Positions 33,211-45,262 of a stretch of DNA of 64,000 nt are shown here, in pieces. Under the pieces are notes generated by a model. The model ran no database searches. It was not told the DNA's origin and saw nothing but the letters and a program-made list of their open reading frames with translations. Source of the stretch: Anaeramoeba flamelloides (taxonomy: Eukaryota > Metamonada > Anaeramoebidae); the NCBI GenBank assembly GCA_027625915.1, contig JANTQA010000036.1, forward strand, positions 12,049,001 through 12,113,000, read 5' to 3'. A program made the translations under genes and the position numbers. How positions within the stretch are numbered: position 1 is the stretch's first letter; every line of letters starts with the position of its first letter.

Positions 33211-34087
33211 TGTTTAAATTTTTGAATTGGAGAGTATTATAGGAATTAACAATTAAGTTAATATTTGAAAATGATTTTATACAGAAAAGTCTTGATTTTG
33301 AAAAAAGTATATTTATTTTTTTGGTATCTTTAATTGTTACTATTCCAATCCTGATAAAAACAAAAAAAAATAATTGAAGATCACATTGTCTTGCATTTTT
33401 GACCTTTGGATTGCTTGAATTGTTCAAATGTCTTCCGGGGTGTGAATAATTCTTACAAAGAAGTCGTGACTTTATCTTTTTTTACTTTTGTGTTGATTCT
33501 TTTTATTTTTGTAAAAATCCAAGTGCCCAAGAACATCTAGAAGGGAAGTTTTTACTCTATTTAGAATTTTGAAAAGTATCTTCATAATCAATTACTCTTA
33601 GCATTTGATTTATTTTTGTGTCAAAAAAAAATGCTTCCCTGTATTGTTTCTCTCAAAGCATATTGATTTGTTTCAGTGTAAATTGGGATGTGTTGGTGTT
33701 TTGTGGTGTTTTACATCCAATGATCTAAATGAAAATTTATTTTCTGAAAATTATTCATTTTTTTTATATAATAAAAAAAATTAATATAGATATTGATAAA
33801 TTCAAATTGGTTTATGAAAATTTTTTACTTCGGTTTTTTTTTTTTTTTAAAAAAATTTTCCATTAGATTTGAATAAAGGATTTTATTGTTTTAAATAGTA
33901 AGTAATGTAATCAAAATAAACGTGCAAATAAAATTAAATTGGTGTTTCAAAATAAAATGTGTGTTTTTTCTGTTATGGAAGACCTATGCTTTAACTGTTC
34001 AAAAAAACCGGCATTAAAAAAAGTGGATATGTTATTGGTTTCTTTTGGTTTTATTATTTAAAAAAAAAATTTAAAAATAAATTATTC
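33211..34087. other. AT-rich spacer, no supported gene
   Basis: Slightly G+C-richer patches at about 33430-33560 and 33660-33725 (for example QCKLGCVGVLWCF after a TTTCAG) do not extend into frames that can be assigned. A CxxC-containing frame near 33960 is too short to support. Confidence 0.35.
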
Positions 34088-34386
34088 AATTTTCAAAATT
34101 ATCTCAAAAAATATGTAAATTTTTCCCGAAATTTAAACCAATCCTAAAAAAAAAAAATATTTCAAAAAAATTGAGAATTTTATGAAAAATTTTCAGCAAA
34201 TTGTATTCCTAATTTAAATTTTTCTGAAAATAACCAGAGATTTACTTTCAAAATTGATTTGAACTTAGGTGTATTATTTGATAGTTTGATTCGATGTTGC
34301 CTTCGAACAAGCAGGAAAAAAGGCGCGGGTTATATTTTGAAATACAGATTATAGTCTTTGTGTATCATCTTTTTGATCACTGTAAA
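34088..34386 (+). repeat. Dispersed repeat, copy at 34 kb
   Basis: Partner of 6780-7075. Homology continues to about 34470 against 6185-6270, so the 34-kb copy joins two pieces that lie apart at 6-7 kb. This shows the repeat family is longer than one copy and that copies are rearranged. Confidence 0.5.
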
Positions 34387-34799
34387 TTTGTAAAATTAGT
34401 TGATCTTCAAAATATTCCTTCCAAAAAACTATTTGAAAAGTTGAGGTGATAGATTTACAAAAATGGAAATTGAATAAAAAGTTTATTAAACTATTTTTCA
34501 GTCAAAGGGGCCCAGTTGTAATGGTATAATACACGTGTTTAAAGGGTTTACATAGATATTAGAAGAAAAATTTTATTTCGGAAATTTAAAAAATTAAAAT
34601 CATTTTTTCACATTTTTGTTTTTTTTTTTTCAATTTTTTTTCAAAACCTAATTGAGTTGCAACTATTTTTTTTATTGTAAGATCAATAGTCACTTGGTAA
34701 AAATTTGTTATTCTAAGGTTATTGAAACCAGGTAAAGATTGTTGAGAAATCATAATGATTTCTATTACAATTCTATTCGATCTTTGATCTTGATATTTG

Positions 34800-34944
34800 T
34801 TTAATAAATGTGAAAAATTTTCACTTCATTTTTATTTCCTTTTTCAAATAGTGACCACAAATACCAAGACACATTGTGTGGGGGGCTTGGTTTCTAAAAG
34901 AAAGGTATGGAAAATGAAGTGAAAAATGTTTCATGTTTATTATT
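34800..34944. repeat. Short inverted-repeat element
   Basis: Arms of about 35 bases: GAAAAATTTTCACTTCATTT on the left and, on the right, AAATGAAGTGAAAAATGTTTC, its near complement. They flank about 70 bases that include GTGTGGGGGGCTTGG. MITE-like; ends not precisely defined. Confidence 0.45.
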
Positions 34945-36879
34945 CAAATACCAGTAGAAGTTTAAAAGGGACATTGTTGTTTTTCTCAATAGGGTACTAA
35001 GAATTTGAGTTTTTCAATTTTTAAGAAAATTTATTGATTAATTAGTTTTCTTTCAGACATATATCAACAATTCTTTGACGCGTATTATTCTGTTTATTTC
35101 TTATTTGTTCTTCAAAGGTCAATTATATAAAATAATTCATATTTGAAACAAATCTTTTTCCCCTTTGTCTGAAACAGAGTTTACATGTATTGGAATTTAT
35201 TAGAAAGCCAAGAAAATAATGAAATTAATATATAAAAATGGGATTTAGTCAATTTTATTGAATAATGGCATACTTTGTCAAGCTTTTATCAAATTCTAAT
35301 AAAACCTTAAATATAAAAAATAATTCCCAAATTTTTGCATTTTTTCTGGATTTTCACTTCTTTTTAGTGAAAATGGAAACCCTTCTTACCATAACTAATA
35401 TATCAAAAATAAATAATACAAACTTCTCAGTAATGCTAAAATGTTTTTCATGTTTACCTAAGCAGAAATTTTCTCAAAAAGTTGATTTTTTCTCAACCTT
35501 CTTTTTCATTTTTTAGTTACGGGTAAATCACAGGAATCACAGAAATGAGTGAGACAAATTCCGAATAAAATTCCTTTTTTCCTTGTTAGATCAAACTGAT
35601 TGAATATTTGTGTGATTTACCAATCTCTAAATACGAATTAAACATATACAATAATTTGAATTTCACAGACACACATAATCCTCAAACAAATATAAGTATT
35701 GTTTTCAAAATACTCTGAGCAGAAAAGTTGAGTTTAATTTTTAAAATAACAAGTTGTGTTTTTTTTTCGAGAAGAACTATACACCAAATTATCAAAAAAA
35801 CCTAAAAACCAACAATAAGGGAATGTGATCTTGGTTTTTTTAATTTGCTATTTGGTGAAAAAGAGAAAACCCAAAAATATAAGATCAATTTATAAAATTT
35901 GATACTAAAAAAATAAAGAAAAGCTAAGAGGAAAATTAGAAACTAATAACATAAAAAAAACATCAAATTCTAAAAAATTATGAAAAAAATTAAAATAATT
36001 ACAAACAAATTGAATTAACAATTTCAAAATTACAAAATATCAATGAGTTAATCATCAAAACATGATTGTACTTTGATGAACAATTGGTTATTGAATTTTT
36101 GTATTTTGACAAGAAGAAGAAAAAAACTTGGTGTTATTTAGAAACAATATTTATTGCTCTATCATTGGTTTTTTTGATAACCATATTTTAGTTTCTTTTT
36201 AATAAAAGATACGATCCGAAAAATGAAAATAAATTTCCAGTAAACTCAAGTGAGTCAATGTTCCATATTTTATGATAACATATTATAATCCAGAAAATAC
36301 AAAAATATTTTGTAAAAACACAAATAAAAATTATTGCTTTGGTAAATATGATTCATGTTGTTGGGTAAATATATTAGCTTTCCTTAAATATAGAATTTGC
36401 TAAAAAAGGATCTCCAAAAAATAATTTTTAATTATTTTATTGATTAAAAAATTTTTGACAAACAGTTTTTTACTCTTTTTTTTTGTTTTCTTTATGTAAT
36501 AATCAAATTTTCAAAATATCAACCTCTATTTTTTAGGGTTCTAAAACAGCAAATTGGTGAAAAAAATATGATTTTGTTGGATCAACAGATTGAAATTCGA
36601 GTTTGTTTGATACTGATCTTTGTATAATCAATTGAAAATAATTTTCACTTCCTCTTTATATTTTTCTTTTACAAACCGAGTATTAAAAGAGGTTGGCTCT
36701 AATTTCTGATCTCTCTTTATATTTGTTCACTGTCCTTTTTTTATTTTTCTTCGGATTATATACGATCGCAAATGAAATGTTTGAATTCTGAATTGAAAAG
36801 AAAAATCAAAATACCTAACAAATTTTTTTAAATAGCGAACAAATAATAGAAGCCCTGAGTTCCCTTAAAGTTTTTTATA
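34945..36879. other. AT-rich spacer, no supported gene
   Basis: Includes a weak third copy of the 7-kb/34-kb repeat at about 36040-36180 (GACAAGAAGAAGAAAAAAAC, then GTTATTT.GAAAC). An 83-codon frame at 35265 is not protein-like. About 36640-36760 resembles 12895-12990 loosely. Confidence 0.4.
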
Positions 36880-37480
36880 TTTAAATCCCAGTATTACCAA
36901 AGGCATCAGGTTCTTTTTTCTGCAAATTCGAAACTCAAAGTTATCAAGTCGGTTACCAAACTGTAAAACTCACGCAATTATGAATAAGGATAAAGACTTT
37001 GGAAAACTTTTCGCACATCATTTTGACAAAATAGTTGTCAAAAATCAGTTGCAAGTTTATCAGTTGTAGAAAATAAAAAGGGAATTGTTTTGACAATTTC
37101 CAGAGATTGGTTTTTTGTTCTTGATTGAAATGGGTATGGGTTAAAGAACAAAAAGGAAATATTATTTTTTTTAAATATGAATATTTTTGAAAAAAAAATT
37201 TTTCCAACAAATCTTCAATTAATAAACACCCAATCAAACCTAATTTAACTTTACGATTTCGACTGGACACATAGGGTCTTCAAATCAACTGTGTGTCAAA
37301 CCAAAGCAATTAAATGGTTTTATGAGTTTACCGACCTCAAACTATGTAACACGGTTAAAAAAGATCAAACGTCCAACTATTTAAAAAAAACGAAATCAGT
37401 AAAAATAGGAAATAATTTCCTCAAAATTTTTGAATATTTGATACAATATTATTTGAATAGATATCAAACAAACTGACACT
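36880..37480. other. G+C-richer island with overlapping open frames
   Basis: Plus-strand frames with mixed codons occur at about 36890-37060 (...MNKDKDFGKLFAHHFDKIV, TAG) and 37240-37476 (YDFDWTHRVFKSTVCQ..., TGA). A 105-codon minus frame (37270-36953, GTG first codon) lies between and across them. AGTCGGTTACCAAACTG near 36948 and GAGTTTACCGACCTCAAAC near 37324 are partly inverted. This may be a decayed mobile element or an unsolved multi-exon gene; no family is recognised. Confidence 0.3.
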
Positions 37481-37916
37481 TTAGCAAAATTAGAATGCTT
37501 TGTGGTCTTTTCTTGAGGTTTAGAAGAAAAACAAATCTTTCAAAAAAATAATTAATTCTAAAAAAATATGGCAAAGTTCAAATATGAAAAATGGATTCCC
37601 TGTCTTAAAAATGAACCAAAATCAAAGATTTTTCTCTTATTGGTAACATGAATATTATTAACTTTCAAATTAAAAATTAATAAGATCAATTCCATCAACA
37701 ATTAAAAAAATTGGAGCAAAAATAAACAAAATGATACCAAAAAAACGAACCACCACACTCAATCTCGAGACCCAAATCCAAATTTTCAAGAAAATAGTTA
37801 TAATTCATAATATTTAAAAATTTTTTTAAAATTATGAAATTATTATTTGAAAAATTAAATCCAATTATGAATCAAAAAACATCATTTTTTTTTCCCGAAT
37901 ATTCAAAAAAAAAAAA

Positions 37917-40900
37917 ATGCTACAATCCAATAGATATTCATACGTTATACTCTTTTTTTTAGTATTGGGACTTGTCCATGGTAGCCCAAATCTGAGGCCT
38001 AGAAATATTACTGGCTTAGGAGCACCTTCTTGTGAATGCTATGTCAGAATTGATGGTGTCAACTCCGGGAGTTGTGGTTCGTATGCAGCGGGGTGTAATA
38101 CAATACATCGTGCAATGGATCAGTGCGACAGTAAAACAAAATTTCTAAATTCTTAATGTTAGGCTTTGAGTTTGAAGCTTTCAAAATATTTATTTTTCCA
38201 AAATTTCTAATTTTTCGATCCCGGTTTGTTCCAAAAATAAAACAAAATTACAAACAATTACAAAACAAAATAAAAAATATTTAGATGATGCTACAATTTG
38301 TGTTTACCCAGGAACATATTATATCACTTCACAAATTGAGGTTTCTTATCAATATTTATATGGTGTTGAAGGTGCAGAAAACACAATAATTGATGGAAGT
38401 AGCTCTACTAGATGTATATATTTGTGGGAGAAGAGCTCTTTTGATTTAGATGGTTTTACAATTCAAAATTGTTATTCAAGTGACGGAGATGGAGGTAATT
38501 TATCAAATTCTTTTTTCTCACATTCTGTTGCATTATTTTGAATTTTTTTTTTTTGATTGTTCCTATTTGCAAAAAATATAAACTTCTTTTCAAAGATTAA
38601 CAAAAAATTTTTTTTTCCACCCAAAAAAAATGGACTATCCTTTGTTTTGGTTCAAGAGTTTTTGTTTTTTGAACAAATTTGTTGTTTTTTGAATAAATTT
38701 GTAGTTTTTTTTTTTGTGAAAAATTTTGTAACTTTTAGAAAGTTGTGTTTAAAAATGATTACTTGAACAGAAATGAAAGAATCCCTAAAACAAAAACAAA
38801 AACAAAAAAAAATGTTTGGTAGACGAACAAAAATGCTAAACAATTGGAAAGAAAATTTTGAACACTTCTCCAAAACATGAAAACTTTGAAAATCAATTTT
38901 ATGAAAAGTTGTGTTTTGGATTTTCGAAAAATGAATTTAATTCTAAAGACCCCAAAATAAATTTCCTTTCTGGTCAAGAATAAATGTGGAATTGTTCTTG
39001 GCTTTGTGTTTCTTTGAAATGAATTTCTGTTTTGATCTTTGGATACACATATTCATTTTTCTACAATTTTTGATCTAATTCGCTTTCAATCGACTGATCA
39101 ATTTTAAAACAAGATTCAAAACATAATCACTAAAACTCACAGGCCTTTCAAAAAAAAAAAAAAAAAAAAAAAAGACCAATTATGCAAAATAGCATTCGCT
39201 AATTTCCAAAATCAATTCTATATTACCCTTGCAACAAAAAAATAACAAAAACAATAACCATAACAAAAAAAAAAAAAAAAACAAAAAATCATAAAAAAGG
39301 TGGTGGAATTCGATTTCGGTGTTTAAGTGCCATTACCTATTACCCAAACATTAGGAATTGTATAATTCAGAACAACCGTGCGTCCACCGGCGGAGGGATG
39401 TATAATGGGATGTGTTGTCCAACGTTGAATAATGTCATCTTCCGAAACAACCAGGCAACGAGCAGTGGAGGAGGATTCTTTTGCGATATGAACGCTGCCT
39501 ATAACCATCCGGCTGTAAGCTTTACAGACGTAAGGTTTGTTGACAACTATGGAAGCGGGCCGAAAAACATTGACGACGAAACCCCAGGCCAAGGAGGGAC
39601 GTATTCGTGTACGGTGAATGGTGGCAGGCTATATGACTGTGGCGATTGCTACAACGGGGGGAATTGCCAACCTGACGGCCAATGCGTTTGCCTTCCCGGA
39701 TCTTCGTTACCAAGTCCTGGCTGTGACTTTTGTTCTGCGGGATCGTACAGCACCGCAAGTAATGCTGCAAGCTGTACACAATGCAGTCAGGGGATGTACC
39801 AAGATCAGAGTGCGCAAACGTTTTGCCATAGCTGTGGTATTGGGACATATAATGAAAACATGGGTGCATCTTCCGCCAATGACTGCTTACCCTGTGTCAA
39901 GGGCTCGTATAACGGCAACCAGGCCCAGTCGGTATGCCTGAACTGTGGCACGGGGATGTACACCGATAATGAGGGATCGACAACGATCGACGAGTGCCTT
40001 GAGTGTGACATTGGGACCTACCAAAACAAGGCCACTGGATCGATCGATGACTGCTTACCCTGTGCAAAGGGCATGTACAACGAAAACAGCGGACAGTCGA
40101 TCTGCCTTGAGTGCCCCACGGGGACCTATAACAACAAAATCGGATCAACAACGATCGACGACTGCTTACCCTGTGGGAAGGGCACGTACAATGAACTTGA
40201 GGGACAATATGAATGCGTTAAGTGCGGCAACGGGACGTACAACGAAAACGAGGGATCAACGACGATTGGCGATTGCCTTGCATGTAGCACGGGAACCTAC
40301 CAAAACCAAGAAGGTGCAGATTCCATCGACGACTGCTTACCCTGTGTGAAGGGCTCGTACAACGAAAACAAGGCCCAGTCGGTCTGCCTTGACTGCGGCA
40401 CGGGGATGTACACCGATAATGAGGGATCAACGAAGATCGACGAGTGCCTTGAGTGCAGCGCCGGGACCTTCCAAAACAAGACCACAGGATCGATCGATGA
40501 CTGCTTACCCTGTGCAAAGGGCATGTACAACGAAAACAGCGGACAGTCGATCTGCCTTGAGTGCCCCACGGGGACCTATAACAACAAAATCGGATCAACA
40601 ACGATCGACGACTGCTTACCCTGTGGGAAGGGCACGTACAATGAACTTGAGGGACAATATGAATGCGTTAAGTGCGGCAACGGGACGTACAACGAAAACG
40701 AGGGATCAACGACGATTGGCGATTGCCTTGCATGTAGCACGGGAACCTACCAAAACCAAGAAGGTGCAGATTCCATCGACGACTGCTTACCCTGTGGGAA
40801 GGGCAGGTATAACGAGCTTGAGGGCCAATATGAATGCCTTGAATGCCCAACAGGGACGTACAACGAAAACGAGGGATCAACGACGATTGGCGATTGCCTT

Positions 40901-43900
40901 GCATGTAGCACGGGAACCTACCAAAACCAAGAAGGCGCAGAATCCATCGACGACTGCTTACCCTGTGGGGAGGGCCTGTACAATGAAAACACAGCACAAT
41001 CGATCTGCCTTGAATGCCCCACAGGAACCTATAACCCGACAACGGGGGTGTCAAGGAAAGACGGTTGCTTAAAATGTAAGCAGGGAACATACAACGAAAA
41101 AGAGGGACAAGCCGAATGTGACAATTGTGGGTATGGGTCCTATAACGCGAAAACAGGATCCAATACTGAATTGGACTGTAGAAAATGTAGAACTGGTACG
41201 TATAACGACCAGTTGGCAATAGGGGAATGCCTCAAATGTGGCGTTGGTACATACAACCCATTTTTTGGATCGACAACGATCGATGCCTGCTTGGATTGCC
41301 CGGCGGGCGAGTACAATCAAAATGAGGGGCAAGGAATATGCTTAAAATGTGACAGGGGATCATACAACGAAGAAACAAAATCGACCTATTGCCTCAAATG
41401 CCCCAAGGGAACAAGTAACCCAATAAAGGGCGCCAATTCAAGCGATTTGTGTATAAGCTGCCTACCTGGAAACTATAGCGATCAATCCGGATCCTCGACT
41501 TGTAAAAGGTGTGACGCTGGCTTGTATAACGATCAACCACGGCAATCGGCATGTCAACAATGCGCAATTGGCACATACACAAACGGTACCGCAGCCACAA
41601 CGTGTTTGGAGTGTAATTATGGTACGTACGCAAATAGTTTAGGATCGTCAGAATGCCTACCTTGCTCAGAAGGTAGTTACAGCGACACCAAAGGAGCCGA
41701 ATCATGTACATTGTGTTCAATTGGAACCTTTAATCCAAATAAAGGATCCAAATCAATTGCCAATTGTGAAAAGTGTGAAATTGGAACATTTTCTGATCAA
41801 GAGGGACAATCACAGTGCCAATTATGTACCCAAGGTAATTATTTGAATACTGAAGGTGGGACGATTTGTAAAATATGTTCTCCTGGATCCTTTTCTAGTA
41901 AAATGGGTGCAACAACTTGCTCATATTGTAATTCTGGATCATACCAAGATCAATATGGTCAAAGCCAATGTAATTATTGCCCTTTAGATACTTATGAGAA
42001 TAATGCGTAAGAAAATTAATTTTTTTTTTTTTTTTAAAAAACTTGTTAATATTTTTACAACTTTTTAAAAATATTTATTTTGTTCACAAGGTTAATTTAA
42101 TAATATCCTGCATTCTGACAATACTGATAAATCCTAAAAAAAAAAAAAATTATATTCAAAAACTTTTTATTTCAATTCCTCTATTGAAAAATTTTTTTTT
42201 TAAAACTCTGCTTTGAATCAATGAATAATATTTGGTTGAAATCGAATGAAACTTGAGAAAAAATATGATCTTTTGATCAATGATTTGAATTGAAATGCTT
42301 TGAAAACAGAGTTATGAAATTTTTCAAAAATGAAAATTGAACTAAAAAATTATGTAAAATTGATAAATCCAAAATAATTTATCATAAATTAAAATAATAA
42401 TAAATATCAAAAATAAAAAAAAAAAAAATTTAAAATTCTGTAAATACAATTAGTTTAATTTAATTGTTAATTTTAAAACAATTATTCATTTAGTTACAAA
42501 TCATTAATTTTTTTTTAAAAACCATTTTTCTAATATTTAACTATTTCAATTACTAAATTCAAATAAATAATTATTATTCATAAATTATTAACTATTTCAA
42601 TACTCTTTATAGAGGATCAACAAACTGTAAGAGTTGCCCATTATATAGTACAACTTTAAACATCGGAACAAAACTATTGGAAGAATGCTTTTGCACTGTT
42701 GATTTTTATGGCGAGCCAGGCGAAAATTGTGCACGATGCCCGGAAGGAGGTGTTTGTAACACATTCAATCAAAAAAGTCCCATTTCCGGTGACGGATATT
42801 GGAATTCTGAGGAAAACCCAAACGAAATTATCAAATGCGCTGTACCAAATGCCTGCCCCGGAGGAGAAGTTGGTGTATGTAATAGCGAATTGGGGTACAC
42901 CGGTGTCGAGTGCAGTGAGTGTTTGTACGGGTTTTACAAATACCAGGGCTATTGCGAGGTTTGTCCAGAAAACAATTGGATTAGATTGTTTTTGGCAGCT
43001 GTCTTGTTTGCCGTATGTACAATATGCTTGTTATTCGTCGCACAGAAGGGGAAGAACTATTTTGGCTCCTTTTCAATTGTCATTTCCTTTTTCCAAGTTG
43101 TGGCGATCATCCCTGGGATGGATTTGAAATGGCCCGATCGGTTATTGACTGCCTTCAAATTCTTTTCCGTCTTTAATTTTAATATCGAGCTGCTGGCCCT
43201 GGAGTGCACTGTGAATCTGAATTACCCAACGAAATGGTTTTTAATTATGCTGATGCCCTTGTTTGCAGTTATTTTGTTCATAGTCATTTACATCCTCATC
43301 AAAATACACGCCAAGATGGTATCCTATACGGGCCCATTTGTTCTGAACTATTTACCAAGATTGTGTGCAAGGCCAAGTTCAAGGGAGAGTATCAGGATCT
43401 TCAAGCCCCTTTCGTCGATTCGGTTCTTTTTAATGAAGTTTTGGATTAATGGCTATTCCAAAGGCAATTTGAAGGCATTTAAAAATACCTGTATTAATTC
43501 CTTTATTGCCTTTCTTTTCATAATGTTTTTAATGCTCTGCTTAAAGGTGCTCGACTTCTTTGACTGCACCAAGATCACCGACTCCAATTGGACCCTCGAC
43601 GCCGATCCAGATTACCGTTGCTTCACTGACTGGTGGTTCCAAATGCTCCCATTTGTGATCGTCTTTGGCCTCTTGTATATTGTCGGGATCCCCTTATTCC
43701 TTATTTGGATGCTTTGGTACCACACAAGAAAGGTTGACGAAAAGGTCTTTGAGCAAAGGCTGGGCCTGCTCTGTAACCGATACAAAAAGGACTTTTTCTA
43801 TTGGGAGCTGATCGTGATGGCGCGCAAGATCTTTATCGTCTTGTTCCAAATCTATCTAACCAAGCACCCAAAGATCCAAATCACCCTCTGTAACCTGGTG

Positions 43901-44749
43901 CTCTTGTGCGCCATCATCTTCCAGGCAGAATGCAACCCGTATAATACAACACCGCGAAACGCACTTGAATTTAGCCTCCTCTGTGTCACACAATTCATTC
44001 TATTAGCTGGGATGATCTTTGTCGCGGAAGACTTTTCAAATTCCGCATCGGGAACAGAAGAGAAACTGGCGAATGCAGTGATCGCAATGATGTTTATCGG
44101 CATCGGAATCCTCGGTATCGTTGCTAGTTATGAATTTAGAGATCGAGTTCGATACAAAAAGGAAAGGCAAAAAATTAGACGACAAAACAAATACCGTGAC
44201 AAAATTGACGTACTACAGGAAGAACCCGTAATTAAATTTCTGAAAAAGAAACCAAACTCCCTCAAGCTGATCAAGTTTGTTAGTACATATAATAATAAAA
44301 CGCAATTGTCAGTCGTTAAGTTCCATTTCTTTTTAAAGGAATTTATACAACTAGAGAAAAACGAGAACAATGAAAAGAAAAAAAAGTTTGATGAATGGGA
44401 AACCAAAAAAATGCAGACTCATTTATTATTACAAAAAGTTTGGTCAAAAGATGTTGTTCTTTCATTAGCTAGATGGTACCAAAACAAAGCAACCTTAGTT
44501 TGGAAAATACGAATTGCCAATATGCTTGACCAATTTATTGAATATATCATCAACCCTTCACAACATCATAAAACTTTTAAGTCGCATAGAAGCTTTAATA
44601 AAAAAAAGAACACGTCCGTCTTGAAAACTCAAAAGCATGGGTTCTCTTTGAAAAAAAAAATTAGAAACAAAACAATCAAGTTAAATAAAAATGAAAAGTC
44701 TTCCTCAGAAACAGATAATGACTCACAAATCGAAATCCCTAAATTTTAA
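37917..44749 (+). CDS. Cys-rich repeat receptor-like membrane protein with beta-helix-type head
   Basis: Four exons: 37917-38130, 38285-38494, 39300-42006, 42613-44749 (phases 1,1,2), 1755 aa. Donors are GTAAAA, GTAATT and GTAAGA. Residues 1-22 are a signal peptide (VILFFLVLGLVHG). About 45-235 looks like a right-handed beta-helix (TIIDGSSST, LDGFTIQNC, IRNCIIQNNRASTGGG, NNVIFRNNQATSSGGG). An EGF-like CYNGGNCQPDGQCVC segment follows at about 260. Then about 28 repeats of about 27 residues (CLPCxxGxYNExxGQxxC) fit the ephrin-receptor-like GCC2/GCC3 family, to about 1060. About ten membrane spans lie between about 1165 and 1560 (FFQVVAIIPG at about 1202), and the cytosolic tail is basic. Likely a surface sensor or channel. 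Its 3' neighbour at 47328-51563 is convergent and has a related plan. The architecture is clear; the ligand is unknown. Confidence 0.9.
39880..40795 (+). repeat. 450-bp in-frame tandem duplication
   Basis: Sequence from about 39880 recurs at +450 (for example 40021 and 40471, 40141 and 40591), with only scattered differences up to about 40795. It adds about 150 residues, five to six Cys-rich units, without disturbing the frame. The near identity, including synonymous sites, indicates a recent event or gene conversion. Smaller unit repeats continue to about 41000. Confidence 0.85.
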
Positions 44750-45091
44750 TAATTATTGCTTTTTTTTTTATTGTGCTAATTTTTATTTATGAAGCATTGT
44801 GAATTTTAGGTTTTTTTTGTATCTTTTTATTTATTCATTTCTTTTTCCTTTTTCTTTTCCTTTTCCTTTTCTATTTCTCTTTTTATTTCTATTTCTATTT
44901 CTTTTGAGTTATATAATTATTAATTTTTTTTAATTTATGGTTTTTTATAAGTAATTTTAAAATTTACAGAATTTTTAAAAATAAAATTTTATACTTTACT
45001 TTCAAAATTTTTAATTTTATATTTATGTTTTTTTTTTTTCTTTTTTTTATTTTTTATAGTTATTATTGAAGAGAGGTGATTCAACAAAATT
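44750..45091. other. 3' flank of the Cys-rich receptor gene
   Basis: Polypyrimidine microsatellite (CTTTTC/CTATTT)n at about 44835-44905, otherwise T-rich. No gene. Confidence 0.5.
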
Positions 45092-45262
45092 TCTTCCGGT
45101 TTGCCGTTAGGTTTTCTTGAGTTTTCTGTTTATTTGTGAAGTGTTCTAGGTTTTTTTTACTTATAAAACAGAAAACCTCAAGAAAACCTAGGCACTCTAC
45201 GGCACTTTTCGTTAGGTTTTTTTATTTTTTGAAATTAAAAAAAACCTAGGCACTCTATAGCC
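45092..45262. repeat. Nested palindrome related to 14.8-15.2 kb
   Basis: GTTAGGTTTTCTTGAG...TTCTGTTT pairs with AAACAGAAAACC...CAAGAAAACCTAG. A second small hairpin, TTAGGTTTTTTTATTTTTT / AAAAAAAACCTAGG, follows. CCTAGGCACTCTACGGCACTT is the inverted counterpart of the GTGCC tandem repeat at 14766-14805, and GTGAAGTGTTCTAGGTTTT is shared exactly. Confidence 0.6.

Noticed and set aside
34500-34580. tRNA-like start (GGGGCCCAGTTGTAATGGTATAATAC)-type box A, possible tRNA or tRNA-derived SINE
   Set aside because: No B box (GGTTCGANNCC) at the right distance and no acceptor-stem complement; only an A-box-like word.
39323-41720. Several long antisense and alternate-frame ORFs over the Cys-rich repeats
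   Set aside because: Shadows of a GC-richer repetitive coding region; no plausible protein features beyond mirrored periodicity.
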